Position numbers and translations under genes: made by a program. The notes under the pieces are model-generated. The model was given only the letters and a program-made list of their open reading frames with translations. It was not told the DNA's origin and did not search any database. Below, piece after piece: positions 35,346 to 44,010 of a DNA stretch of 55,292 nucleotides. This DNA is from Myxococcales bacterium. Lineage in GTDB: Bacteria > Myxococcota_A > UBA9042 > UBA3505. The DNA lies in NCBI GenBank assembly GCA_002728755.1, contig PBVT01000048.1, positions 1 to 55,292 of the forward strand, in the 5' to 3' direction. Every line of letters begins with the position of its first letter. Position 1 is the first letter of the stretch.

Positions 35346-37231
35346 ATGAGTCGTCCGAGGAATTTCGCGCCAAGATAAAAAGCATCCTGGCCAATGCCCC
35401 TACAAGTCCAGGGGTTTACCTGATGGAAGGTCACGACGGAGACATCTTCTATGTGGGAAAGGCCAACAATATTCGCCAACGGCTCCGCTCCTACTTCCAG
35501 ACCAATCCAGGGGATAGCCGTTATTTTGTGAGCATCCTGGAGAAGTTGCTCGTAGACATCAGCTTTGTTCTGACAACGAACGAGAAGGAAGCGTTGATCC
35601 TGGAAAACGAGCTGATCAAGCAGTATCACCCCAAATACAACGTTCTGTTTCGAGACGATAAGAACTATCTCCATATTCGAGTCGACACCTCGAAACCGTT
35701 CCCCCGTTTGGAAACCGTTCGTCGAAGAGCAAACGACCAGGCTCTGTACTTCGGCCCCTATGATTCATCCGGTAGCCTTCGGAATACATTAAATATTGTA
35801 AACAAGCATTTTGGGCTGCGTACTTGTACCGACCATGAATTTCGCACGCGCACTCGCCCATGTATCGAACACCAGATAGGCCGGTGTCCTGCCCCCTGTG
35901 TTTTGGAGCTACCCGCCAATTCCTATGAGCGATCCGTGCACGACGCTACACTATTTTTGGAGGGCCGCTGCCGAGATCTCGTCGATCGTCTAAAACAGCG
36001 TATGACCGAAGCTTCGAGCCAGACCTTATTCGAACGCGCCGCACATTATCGTGATCAGATTCAGGCAATCACCCGCTCCCTGACGCGTCAGAATGTCGTG
36101 CTGAAACGGGCCGAGAACCTGGACGTGATAGCCTTTGCGACAGAGGATAACCGAGCCCTGGTACAGGTCACACGATATCGTGATGGTTATCCCGTCGGAA
36201 ATCGCCGCTACCAGATGCCCGCTAGTAGCATCGAACACCCGGACAGTGCGTTGACCACTTTTCTTCATACGCTGTACGAACGACGCCAGGATACGCCACC
36301 GCTCATCCTGATTAATCGGTCCATCTCCATGCAGAAAGCCCTCACGGATGTTCTCTCCGACCGGGCCGGGCGAAACGTAGCGCTTCGCTGTCCACAACGA
36401 GGTCAAAAGCGAGCCCTGATACGTGCCGCGGAGCGAAACGCCCTACAACATCTAAAGCAGAGCACGGCACAGGACCTTAAACGCCTGGATACCCTGGCCC
36501 AGTGCCAATCCCTGCTCAACCTGAAGAACCTACCCGTTCGTATTGAAACCTACGATATAAGCAACATCCAGGGCTCGGACGCGGTCGGTAGTATGGTGGT
36601 CTTTACTGATGGAAAGCCCGATCGAGCGGGCTATCGTCATTTTGGTGTAAAAACCATCTCTGGCATCGACGACTTTGCCATGATGGCTGAAATGCTGGTT
36701 CGTCGTTTTAACGATGGGGAAACTCTTGGCCCTCTCCCCGATCTCGTCATTCTAGATGGTGGTAAAGCCCATTTACGGGCTGTCATCGAAGCTCTGGAAC
36801 GCGCAGGCCATATCGACCTGGAGATCGTTGCGCTGGCAAAAGAACGCGTCAAAAAACAACGAGATGACGAGCCAGGAAAACTACAGGATCTCTCTCTTCG
36901 GCCCGAACGGGTCTATCTGCGAAACGCCAAAGACCCGATCCCGCTCCATCGAGCAACTGCGGTCATGCACCTTATGGCCATGATGCGTAACGAAGCACAC
37001 CGAACAGCCATCAACTTTCATAGAAAGCGGAGGCGCCGTCGTACGGTTCGATCAGAACTCGACGGTATCAAAGGGGTCGGCCCCAAACGCCGCACTCTTC
37101 TCTTACGTGAGTTTGGCAGCGTACAAGAGCTGCGCCGTCAATCCGCAGCCACCGTGACGGAACGGACAGGGATACCCATGGCGTTAGCAAAAACGATACT
37201 AACGACACTATCTCGACAAGAAGACGTCTGA
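35342..37231 (+). CDS. uvrC: Excinuclease ABC subunit C
   Basis: UvrC makes both incisions in nucleotide excision repair, working with UvrA and UvrB. The 629-residue protein has the full layout: GIY-YIG nuclease domain (SPGVYLM at 22-28, IFYVGKA at 35-41, RLRSYF), a Cys-containing region near 180 (RPCIEHQIGRCPAPC), the UVR helical motif (LFERAAHYRDQI), the RNase H-like second nuclease (YDISNIQGSDAVG with the catalytic Asp, VILDGGKAHLRAV), and the C-terminal HhH pair (LDGIKGVGPKRRTLLLREF). The start GTG35342 shares GTGA with the stop of the ComEA-like gene. The short tail LTTLSRQEDV ends the protein. uvrA and uvrB are not in the window. Confidence 0.97.
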   Translation: MNESSEEFRAKIKSILANAPTSPGVYLMEGHDGDIFYVGKANNIRQRLRSYFQTNPGDSRYFVSILEKLLVDISFVLTTNEKEALILENELIKQYHPKYNVLFRDDKNYLHIRVDTSKPFPRLETVRRRANDQALYFGPYDSSGSLRNTLNIVNKHFGLRTCTDHEFRTRTRPCIEHQIGRCPAPCVLELPANSYERSVHDATLFLEGRCRDLVDRLKQRMTEASSQTLFERAAHYRDQIQAITRSLTRQNVVLKRAENLDVIAFATEDNRALVQVTRYRDGYPVGNRRYQMPASSIEHPDSALTTFLHTLYERRQDTPPLILINRSISMQKALTDVLSDRAGRNVALRCPQRGQKRALIRAAERNALQHLKQSTAQDLKRLDTLAQCQSLLNLKNLPVRIETYDISNIQGSDAVGSMVVFTDGKPDRAGYRHFGVKTISGIDDFAMMAEMLVRRFNDGETLGPLPDLVILDGGKAHLRAVIEALERAGHIDLEIVALAKERVKKQRDDEPGKLQDLSLRPERVYLRNAKDPIPLHRATAVMHLMAMMRNEAHRTAINFHRKRRRRRTVRSELDGIKGVGPKRRTLLLREFGSVQELRRQSAATVTERTGIPMALAKTILTTLSRQEDV

Positions 37232-37232
37232 A

Positions 37233-37631
37233 TCAGGACTTCTTGGTCTTTTTGGTCGTTGTGGTTTTGGCCTTGGTGGTCGTAGCGCGCTTAGTCGTCT
37301 TACGAGCTGCCGGTTTCTTGGTCGCAGCCTTACGATACGATTGAAGCTCGGTTTCAAGGCTGGAAACCCGGTCGGTCAAGGTCGCGACGTCGGAAGAAGC
37401 TTCACGCAACTGCCGTCGGAGGCGTCCAAGATCATCTGTCGTGGCCAGAGAAACATTACGGGCTACAGACTTGATCTGCGCATCCATCCATTCCCGAAAA
37501 TCCGCGTTGGCATTCATCATGGTCAGGAATGCCTTTTGTACGTTCGGGTTGGATAACATTTTCAGTACAGGCGGGCTCATTGCGATCTTGCTCGCGCCTG
37601 TCATTGCCTTGTGTTTGATATCATCAATCAT
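37233..37631 (-). CDS. Small protein with a phasin-like helix and histone-H1-like tail
   Basis: A 132-residue cytoplasmic protein. The first 60 residues are helical and fairly hydrophobic (VLKMLSNPNVQKAFLTMM). Residues 65-98 form a coiled coil (LGRLRRQLREASSDVATLTDRVSSLETELQSYR). The last 33 residues are almost only Lys, Thr and Ala, like the tails of bacterial histone-H1 analogues and some phasin-like proteins. AAGGAG precedes the ATG by eight bases. It converges on uvrC with one base between stops. It may bind DNA or another polyanion through its tail; I do not recognise a named family. A TTGACC at about 37701-37696 on the minus strand is the best -35 candidate. Confidence 0.65.
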   Translation of the reverse strand: MIDDIKHKAMTGASKIAMSPPVLKMLSNPNVQKAFLTMMNANADFREWMDAQIKSVARNVSLATTDDLGRLRRQLREASSDVATLTDRVSSLETELQSYRKAATKKPAARKTTKRATTTKAKTTTTKKTKKS

Positions 37632-37717
37632 GGATCTTTCTCCTTACCACTCCTAGCCGGCCCCCTCCTTAACCTTTCAAACCACCTGCGGTCAACCAAG
37701 TTCCCACAAAAAAGGTA

Positions 37718-38461
37718 TTAAAAGACCCACCAGACATCCGCATAAGGCCAGACCGGTACAGTGCTCTCATCAAAGCCCAGAGCTTCGAGAGATAGAGGTG
37801 GCCCCACGGCAACTCCGATCCCCAATCGCACGGTCTTTAACGCGGTGGCATAGAGAAGAAGGCCATTTGCAGCCCCCTTTCCCTCCAGCTCAAGGGTGAA
37901 CCCAGCCTGCATAACCAATAGAGACGTAATCCCCATACGGACATGGGTTGATAATGTGGCGTGCACTGCACGCTGCGAAACTGAAAGGTTCTGATCGATC
38001 CCGGCCGAGACGGTCACAATAAATCCCTTCGTCAAAGGCGCAGAACCCAGAAGAAATGCTCGGATATGGCCCTCGGAATCGTTCTCAGCACCGGGAAAGA
38101 ACGACTGATTATACGCCGCCGCTATCGACATGGTGAAAGGAACTTCCATAAGCCGCACACGTATGGCGGCGTTAGGAGCCAATAATAGATCCATAATTGG
38201 ATGTGTACTCAGAGTCACACGATCATGCACCCCATAGGACATCGGGGTCACGATCCCGATTCGCATGCGGCGTTCGGGCAAGGTGTAAGCCGTTCCGAAG
38301 GTGAGCTCACTCGGATCTTCCCAGTAGGCCTGCGCAGTCGGCGACTGAACGGACGACCATACCAGCAGCAGTACCAGCCAGTGCCAAATGGTCGGCCGAT
38401 AGGCCCAAAATAGAGTCATAGGGGACTTCCAACGTCTCCCGCCTGAGCGATCTTCTTCCAT
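37718..38461 (-). CDS. Exported protein, probably an outer-membrane beta-barrel
   Basis: A 247-residue protein with a signal peptide whose core is HWLVLLLVWSSV and whose cleavage site follows QAYW or PTAQA. The mature part is rich in alternating strands (LTFGTAYTLPERRMRIGIVTP, IRVRLMEVPFTMSIAAAY, GITSLLVMQAGFTLEL) and ends in an aromatic C-terminus, DVWWVF, as outer-membrane proteins often do. Start at ATG38461 is used; ATG38419 with GGAAG upstream is an alternative that gives a more normal signal peptide. It is divergent from the small ComEA-like gene. No family is recognised, and no motif suggests a substrate. Confidence 0.55.
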   Translation of the reverse strand: MEEDRSGGRRWKSPMTLFWAYRPTIWHWLVLLLVWSSVQSPTAQAYWEDPSELTFGTAYTLPERRMRIGIVTPMSYGVHDRVTLSTHPIMDLLLAPNAAIRVRLMEVPFTMSIAAAYNQSFFPGAENDSEGHIRAFLLGSAPLTKGFIVTVSAGIDQNLSVSQRAVHATLSTHVRMGITSLLVMQAGFTLELEGKGAANGLLLYATALKTVRLGIGVAVGPPLSLEALGFDESTVPVWPYADVWWVF

Positions 38462-38468
38462 AATTTCC

Positions 38469-38479
38469 GTGTATTACAC
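38469..38479. promoter_or_regulatory. Small perfect dyad GTGTA-T-TACAC
   Basis: An 11-base palindrome 15 bases upstream of the sigma-54 promoter match and just before the divergent exported-protein gene. Its place would suit an activator or repressor site, but its short length makes chance possible. Confidence 0.25.
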
Positions 38480-38493
38480 CTGCAACGTCACCC

Positions 38494-38510
38494 TTGGCAT
38501 GACTTTAGCC
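38494..38510 (+). promoter_or_regulatory. Sigma-54 (-24/-12) promoter match before the small ComEA-like gene
   Basis: TTGGCATGACTTTAGCC keeps GG (38496-38497) and GC (38508-38509) exactly ten bases apart and matches most of the -24 element TTGGCA. Two positions deviate from the consensus TTGGCACG-N4-TTGC. Transcription would start near 38521, 28 bases before the ATG. Confidence 0.45.
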
Positions 38511-38524
38511 TCTGGAGCTCCAGA
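38511..38524. promoter_or_regulatory. Perfect 14-bp palindrome at the predicted transcription start
   Basis: TCTGGAGCTCCAGA is an unbroken palindrome that begins directly after the sigma-54 -12 element and covers the predicted start site. It could be an operator or a transcript-end hairpin. Confidence 0.35.
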
Positions 38525-38548
38525 ACTTCATCAAACCATAGGTGTATC

Positions 38549-38896
38549 ATGACCCGAAACTTTACCCTGCGAAAACTTTTCATTCCTATGTCTGTGCTTT
38601 TCCTCCCGGCCATGGCGCAGTACGCAAACGCTGGGGGCTCCATAAGAGGGCCGGCTGTGCCCGTAGTCAACATTAACACGGCCTCCGCCGAAACACTCCA
38701 GTGGTTACCAGGCATTGGGCCGACTATCGCAAACAGAGTCGTCATCTATCGTTCACGTCGGTCGTTCAAGTCCCCAAACCAGCTTCGCCGTGTACGGGGA
38801 ATCGGTCGGAAGAAATTCCGACGTATCGCCCCACATATTGTGATTTCGGGGCAAAGCACAATCAAAGGGCGTATTCGATACCGGTCGAAAAAATGA
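38549..38896 (+). CDS. Small exported ComEA-like helix-hairpin-helix protein
   Basis: A 115-residue protein with a signal peptide of about 28 residues (core FIPMSVLFLPAMAQY, cleavage after ANA). One ComEA-type HhH domain follows: VVNINTASAETLQWLPGIGP, then the second hairpin VRGIGRKKFRRI. A short basic tail, RIRYRSKK, ends the protein. ComEA proteins bind incoming double-stranded DNA in the periplasm during transformation; this one has no N-terminal anchor other than the signal peptide. It is similar in layout to the units of the protein at 34653. It converges on the DUF2723 gene with 12 bases between stops. The upstream sigma-54 match suggests conditional expression. Confidence 0.87.
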   Translation: MTRNFTLRKLFIPMSVLFLPAMAQYANAGGSIRGPAVPVVNINTASAETLQWLPGIGPTIANRVVIYRSRRSFKSPNQLRRVRGIGRKKFRRIAPHIVISGQSTIKGRIRYRSKK

Positions 38897-38908
38897 GGAT
38901 CGGTCTCT

Positions 38909-41077
38909 TCAAGGACTTTCGAGCCAGCCACGGCGTAAACGAATATGCTCCACTATATCGGTTCTACCCATGCCTTGTGCGACCGAAAACGCCTTTTCCC
39001 AGGCCTCTCGAGCCTGCGCTTGCCGACCCAGTTGATGCTCAAAATCCCCCAACTGGAGCCAGGCCTCGGGCTCGTTCGGTTGCGCCTGAAGCCTGGCCTG
39101 TTGTTTGCCAATAATCCTGGGGAGGTTTTCTCGCAACATCAGAGCTGCATTAAGTCCTTTACCAGCACGAGCATGCCCCAACTTCTTCGCTTCGCGATAG
39201 GCTAGAATCGATGCATTCAGGTTTTTCGGTCGCAATAATGCCCCCAGATTCAACCAGGCCGAAGCATTACCAGGTGCGATCTGTATCGCTGCATGGGTCC
39301 ATTCGCGCGCTTCCTCAGCGGATTGTAACTGTTCGATGGAGCCATGCTTCGTTCCACTCAAAAGACTCATCGCTTGGAGAGTCAAAAGGTGGCTGGTCGC
39401 ATCCCGGGACCAACGGTGTACAGACCCGTGCGCTACAGTCCATTTCGCGACGTCTACGACCGATGAATCCCCAACAGCCTCTGTCTTCGCAACCCTCCCA
39501 TAAGGGAAGCCCGGATGATAGGTGCTGCCCTCACTGATGATAACGGTAGCGATGGTATTTCCCAAATCCCAGACGATGGGACGCCCAGCGCGTTGCGTCC
39601 ATTTTCTCCAGACAGAAAAAAGAGAGTAATAACTCTTATCATCCCTCGGATAGCCATCCGCTCCAAGTGCAGACTTCGTGGCCGTATATAGAATCTGCTC
39701 CTCGTCTCCGGTAAGATGCTTCAATCGCCAGGGCCACCAGGCATAAGACGTAAGCACCTGGAAGGCATCCGGTCTTCTTCCCTCGACTCTTTGGGCCGCG
39801 AGTAGGGTCGATGTCGAATTATCGTTGGTTGTAAATACGATTGGGTTCGAAGGCATACCCTCCGACGCCACACGCATCCAACGAGTGGCCGTAACGTCGT
39901 GTCGTAAGGCCAGCCGATCGTCCGCTGTATCCAAGACAGTCGGGACCTGGCTCAATAACAGGATGAGAATGGTCCCCCAGGCCCAGCCATCGCGCTGGAA
40001 TACCTGCTTTAGTTGAACGGCACCAAGAACGGCCAGAATATGAATCGAGAATACAGATAGGAGACCTGTCTGCTGATCGATGCGCCCCATGGGGTTCACA
40101 AACATATTGTATAGCATCTCCAGAACAAAGAGGAGGCCCAGGGTCTGCGCAATACGATCTCGACGAGCCAGCCCAAAGCCAAGCACAGCAAAAATGAGCA
40201 GAACCCAACCCACGTCGCTTCCTAGAAAGCTGAGATGCTCCTGCATGACTTCACTTCCTTCTGGGCGCGATCCTGGTGCCGAGAAGGCTTTACGAATGGA
40301 GTCGGCAGAGAGGTGGCGAAACAAATCACCCAACGTCGATGGGTTGCCAAAATTATAGGCTGGTCCACGACTTGCGGCTGCAATCAACGCCAACACACCA
40401 CCAGCACCGAGCACGAAGGGGACGCTACCTCGACGTAACCAATTACGAACAGAAGAGCGCTCCGAACGAATAAAGGAACGTAGACCTGCTGCTATCAGTC
40501 CCAACCCGGCGATCACATGCGTGTTTATGGCGAGTCCGATCAATGCCCCCACACTCTCGATACGCCGACTCGCATAGCGTTCGTGTAATAATACGACCAC
40601 GAAGAGAAGGGATAGAAATGCGCCGAGAGCGTACACTTCGGGCGTTGTCCCAAGATACCAGACCGTCTCTGAGCTCAAGATAAGAAGGGGAAGACAAACC
40701 CCACGAACAAGCGTATCCATGGACCGAGTCAGCTGTAGGCCCTGGCGTTGCAGGACCAGCCCACATAAGACGCTCGCTAAACCGATACACCCCGCCATGG
40801 GTAGAACGGAAGCCATAGACACTTTCAAATCAAAGGTTCCCAGTGGAAGTAATCCACAGATGCGGGCCAGTGCTGTCCACAGAGGAAACCCTGTTGGATG
40901 GGGCACTCCCATATCCACCGCTGCAGTCGTCAGCTCACCAACGTCCTTCCAGAAGAGGTACGTGGACGCCCCGAGGCAGAGCAATACCCCTGACACGGCT
41001 GCAGCCAACCAGGCGGGATAATCTCGTTCAGAGGACCCGCAACCCTGATGGTCCATGGCAACACTCGATGGCTGCAT
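38909..41077 (-). CDS. DUF2723 membrane protein with C-terminal TPRs
   Basis: A 722-residue integral membrane protein of the DUF2723 family, related to GT-C protein O-mannosyltransferase-like enzymes. The signature lies at 45-66: DVGELTTAAVDMGV then HPTGFPLW, with Asp45 and Glu48 as the expected catalytic or metal residues. About ten helices follow up to residue 390. A large outer region (about 400-580) and then TPR-like helices (about 600-722, SAWLNLGALLRPKNLNASILAY, EAWLQLGDFEHQLGRQAQA) complete the protein. The start ATG41077 overlaps the kelch lipoprotein's stop by one base (TAATG). DUF2723 proteins probably transfer sugars from lipid-linked donors to surface proteins; the acceptor could be the preceding lipoproteins, but this is a guess. 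Confidence 0.82.
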   Translation of the reverse strand: MQPSSVAMDHQGCGSSERDYPAWLAAAVSGVLLCLGASTYLFWKDVGELTTAAVDMGVPHPTGFPLWTALARICGLLPLGTFDLKVSMASVLPMAGCIGLASVLCGLVLQRQGLQLTRSMDTLVRGVCLPLLILSSETVWYLGTTPEVYALGAFLSLLFVVVLLHERYASRRIESVGALIGLAINTHVIAGLGLIAAGLRSFIRSERSSVRNWLRRGSVPFVLGAGGVLALIAAASRGPAYNFGNPSTLGDLFRHLSADSIRKAFSAPGSRPEGSEVMQEHLSFLGSDVGWVLLIFAVLGFGLARRDRIAQTLGLLFVLEMLYNMFVNPMGRIDQQTGLLSVFSIHILAVLGAVQLKQVFQRDGWAWGTILILLLSQVPTVLDTADDRLALRHDVTATRWMRVASEGMPSNPIVFTTNDNSTSTLLAAQRVEGRRPDAFQVLTSYAWWPWRLKHLTGDEEQILYTATKSALGADGYPRDDKSYYSLFSVWRKWTQRAGRPIVWDLGNTIATVIISEGSTYHPGFPYGRVAKTEAVGDSSVVDVAKWTVAHGSVHRWSRDATSHLLTLQAMSLLSGTKHGSIEQLQSAEEAREWTHAAIQIAPGNASAWLNLGALLRPKNLNASILAYREAKKLGHARAGKGLNAALMLRENLPRIIGKQQARLQAQPNEPEAWLQLGDFEHQLGRQAQAREAWEKAFSVAQGMGRTDIVEHIRLRRGWLESP

Positions 41078-42870
41078 TATTGGCTGATTGCTCCGCTCAG
41101 ATACATCTCAGCACCACCAACAAACGCAGGGGACCCATCGGTCAAATAGATTCCCCCCTGCACAAGAACCCCGCCACCCAGTGGGCCGTCGGTTACGAGA
41201 GTCGCTGTATGTCCAGCACGTGGGATCCGCAGGAACAACTCATCAAGAAGCTCGCCTGTGGCGCTGAAGTGAAGGACCGAATCCGTGACCTCATTGTTTT
41301 TGTCCAATCCACCGATCACAAGGATCGTGTTGTCGGGAAGGGCCACGACTTGATGGAACGTTCGATGTAGACGTGGATGGTCTACATTCAGCTCCTCGAA
41401 CGCAAGACCATTCTCCGTAAGGGAGACACGGTAGGGAGGAACATTCGCCGTCGAACCCAGGTTACCCGTCGTTCCTCCAAAACTATATATCTGCTGCTCG
41501 CCTTCTTCGTTTCGAACAACCACCCATTCCCAGCCACCGGCCATTGGAATATCTTCGGTGGCGGCCAACGACGACAGGGTCTCCGATTCCGTATGGTAGA
41601 AGTCTGCAGCCCGCTGCGACGATGTACTGTACCCGCCAACGATAAGAACTCGATGACAGGACCCATCATCGGCCTCGTCCACACAAACAACGTCATGACC
41701 AAAGCGCTTGTTGCTCAGTTTTTCGTCGAGGTTGTTACAGTTGATGGTCTTTTCACCAATGGTGCATACGCTGACCTTATCAATCTGTTCGACTGTTCCG
41801 CCCTGCGCATCACCAATCACACCACCGGCTACGAGAACACGAGCCTCGGGGCCTGCTCCAATGAGGATTCCACGTGCGCCAAAAACCTTGCGTGGCATGG
41901 GTGCAGCCATCTCGGACTGATCTTCAAAATCAACCACATGAAGCAAGCTGGTAATATTGTCGACACAGGAACCGTCAGGACCACAATTCTGAACCGGTGT
42001 TTCAAATACCAGGTCCGATCCGAGTTTCTTGAGATTAAACTTCTCTATGCCCCCGATCGTGGCAGCTCTCTGTCCTCCGATATGCACAACATCATGGAAC
42101 ACCAGCGGCGCCATCGACGTAAAGTTGGTGATGTATGGTGCCTCAAACCAGGTTGTGCTCGGATCATAGACTTCCGCATTGGTCTCCGCTCCCTTGAACG
42201 AGCCGCCTGCAAACTGAAGTCCGGCCCCTCCCAGGCTCGACACCTGGCCATCCTCCAACGCGACCGCGCCGGCAAATACACGTGGCGTGTAGTTGTTCAA
42301 GGGGTAGAGAGAAATCATCGCACAATGTCCCGCACCTTGGACACAGAAAGCCGTCGCATGCACTTCGGACTGGCATTGCGCCATGCCTTCATCAAAGTCT
42401 TCCGAAGAGCATTCCGTGCTCTCCGCCTTCTCCATCGTTGCAAGAGATGGCACCGGCAGAGCGGTAAAGTCGTGTACTGCATAGGGTAGGAGTGTATAGA
42501 TCCGGTCGGCCTCCGCCTGCACGCGCAGCGAGCCCCGGTAGGCTACGGCTATCAAAGTCTCTTCCGCGCAGTCCTCCGCGCTAAACGCGTGCACCCTTAC
42601 ACTTCGGTCCGCGCCGGCAGCGACAGGAGGGAGCTGGAAGGTCTTACCTTCAAAGGGGAAGCAGCCCGAGTCGAACAACGGTGCGCCACCACCTGGTGGT
42701 GATGTTGCATAGAGTTGCACATGAAAACTCGAGATATCGGCCAGGTTCAACTCAGCAGAGACCTGGTCAAAACCAGAAAGATCCAGCGACGTTGGCTGTG
42801 GCGAGGAATCCACCACACAGGCCAATGTCGTCATCGAAGCAAGCACCAGGCCCAGAACACGCAACTGCAT
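41077..42870 (-). CDS. Lipoprotein with a kelch-like beta-propeller
   Basis: A 597-residue lipoprotein. The signal peptide ends in TTLAC, with Cys18 as the acylated residue. Residues 30-190 form a beta-rich domain with paired cysteines. From about 230 to 590 several kelch-like repeats appear, marked by Gly-Gly at strand ends: VLVAGGVIGDA, VLIVGGYSTS, IYSFGGTTGN, ILVIGGLDKN and VLVQGGIYLT. The ORF is open upstream to 42975, but ATG42870 follows AAGGTG and starts the signal peptide exactly. It begins seven bases after the PEGA gene stop and overlaps the DUF2723 gene by one base. Similar kelch lipoproteins are frequent in Myxococcota and Bradymonadales-like genomes; none has a known ligand to my knowledge. 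Confidence 0.8.
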   Translation of the reverse strand: MQLRVLGLVLASMTTLACVVDSSPQPTSLDLSGFDQVSAELNLADISSFHVQLYATSPPGGGAPLFDSGCFPFEGKTFQLPPVAAGADRSVRVHAFSAEDCAEETLIAVAYRGSLRVQAEADRIYTLLPYAVHDFTALPVPSLATMEKAESTECSSEDFDEGMAQCQSEVHATAFCVQGAGHCAMISLYPLNNYTPRVFAGAVALEDGQVSSLGGAGLQFAGGSFKGAETNAEVYDPSTTWFEAPYITNFTSMAPLVFHDVVHIGGQRAATIGGIEKFNLKKLGSDLVFETPVQNCGPDGSCVDNITSLLHVVDFEDQSEMAAPMPRKVFGARGILIGAGPEARVLVAGGVIGDAQGGTVEQIDKVSVCTIGEKTINCNNLDEKLSNKRFGHDVVCVDEADDGSCHRVLIVGGYSTSSQRAADFYHTESETLSSLAATEDIPMAGGWEWVVVRNEEGEQQIYSFGGTTGNLGSTANVPPYRVSLTENGLAFEELNVDHPRLHRTFHQVVALPDNTILVIGGLDKNNEVTDSVLHFSATGELLDELFLRIPRAGHTATLVTDGPLGGGVLVQGGIYLTDGSPAFVGGAEMYLSGAISQ

Positions 42871-42877
42871 GGTCACC

Positions 42878-43870
42878 TTATGGAGAGCTGAAGATCGCAT
42901 CATTTTCCACCTGTGCGGGATCAAATGTAAATATAAGCCCACCCTTGCTCGGTCCATCGTCGGAATACGCCACAATCAAGGTCGTTACTGTAGCAACGAC
43001 GACCGCACTAGCTGCTGTCCAGAACCACCATTCTTTATAGATCGGTTGGGCAGCGCCAGCCGTTGTGCTGGCCACCGGCGTTACATCCTTGATAATCGGC
43101 GGCGGAGCTTTCACCTGTTTGGCTCGAAGTACGGCGCGGTGACGGTACCCCTTCCCTACGGTTACTTGTATCGTACGCTCGTAGTTTTCATATCCACGCT
43201 TTACGATACGTAGCGTATGTTTCCCTGGCATAATACTGCCCTTGTAGGGAAGGCTTCCGAGACTACTGCCATCGAGACTTACATCGCCGCCTTCCACATT
43301 GGCTTCTACTAGAAGTCGAACAGGTCGAGGCTTCATCTTCGGTGGCCGGCCAAACATGATCCGCATCGCCTTCTCAAGGTGACGAATCAGATTCTTTTCC
43401 TTTCGGGTCTTTCGGACCACGGTCTCTTCACTCTTTCGCTTGGAGACGTTTACGAAGATCGTATTCAGTACGAAGCCCTTCGGCTTCTTAACCACGTCCG
43501 TATAGAACACGAAATCAGCGTTGCTACCTTCACCGATCTTGGCGAGGCATGCCGGTGTCGGCTCAAAACAGTCGTGCTCCATCAATAGCTCGAGGACGTC
43601 CGTTTCCGGTATATCCTGCACCTTGAACTGGGAATACTTCCGCAGTTGCTCCATCACAACGAGAGAGAGAGCGTTTAGTTTTCCCTCGGACAACGCGTCG
43701 GACACTGTCTTCAGCGGCAAGACGGTTCCTTTGGCCGATGACTGGGCCAGCGCCGCCCGGGTTGGAACCAGAAATAGGAATAGAAGCACAACGCCAAAGA
43801 ACGCTTCGAAACGAATTGGGCGCCTAGTGCAACGTGTCTCTGATGCTACTCTGCTAGAAGCCAAAAACAA
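42878..43870 (-). CDS. Exported PEGA-domain protein with a C-terminal membrane helix
   Basis: A 330-residue protein. The N-terminal signal has the core FFGVVLLFLFLVPTRAALA and cleaves near residue 42. Residues 50-170 form an alpha/beta domain reminiscent of the CsgG/TolB-like N-terminal region in such proteins (VLPLKTVSDAL, DFVFYTDVV). The PEGA domain lies at about 190-250 (GGDVSLDGSSLGSLPYKGSI and GKHTLRIVKRGYENYERTI). One helix near 283-303 is followed by a short tail. The start is TTG43870, preceded by GAGAGGG at seven bases; no ATG is available. It is the first gene of a three-gene unit with the kelch lipoprotein and DUF2723 protein. It probably anchors to the outer surface; function unknown. 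Confidence 0.75.
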   Translation of the reverse strand: MFLASSRVASETRCTRRPIRFEAFFGVVLLFLFLVPTRAALAQSSAKGTVLPLKTVSDALSEGKLNALSLVVMEQLRKYSQFKVQDIPETDVLELLMEHDCFEPTPACLAKIGEGSNADFVFYTDVVKKPKGFVLNTIFVNVSKRKSEETVVRKTRKEKNLIRHLEKAMRIMFGRPPKMKPRPVRLLVEANVEGGDVSLDGSSLGSLPYKGSIMPGKHTLRIVKRGYENYERTIQVTVGKGYRHRAVLRAKQVKAPPPIIKDVTPVASTTAGAAQPIYKEWWFWTAASAVVVATVTTLIVAYSDDGPSKGGLIFTFDPAQVENDAIFSSP

Positions 43871-43983
43871 TGAATAACCCTCTCTCGTTCAGCGATTCTT
43901 TCGTTCCTATGGACGAGCTTAGGCCGGAGTCTAGTTGATTCTCCCCCCTTACGTCCACTCACCACAGGAAAAAGTTTATCCAA

Positions 43984-44010
43984 AGGAAAAAAACCGCCTG
44001 CGTGGTTCGT
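43984..44010 (-). terminator. Weak intrinsic terminator after the peptidase-barrel gene
   Basis: On the minus strand, immediately after the stop codon, AACC pairs with GGTT over an eight-base loop, followed by seven Ts. A GGGG-TTCA-CCCC hairpin just before it overlaps the stop. The stem is short, so the call is tentative. The rest of this 140-base gap must hold the promoter for the PEGA gene. Confidence 0.4.

Noticed and set aside
41377-42489. A 370-codon open frame on the plus strand, antisense to the kelch lipoprotein
   Set aside because: It has no recognisable domain or signal and mirrors the codon pattern of the lipoprotein gene on the other strand.
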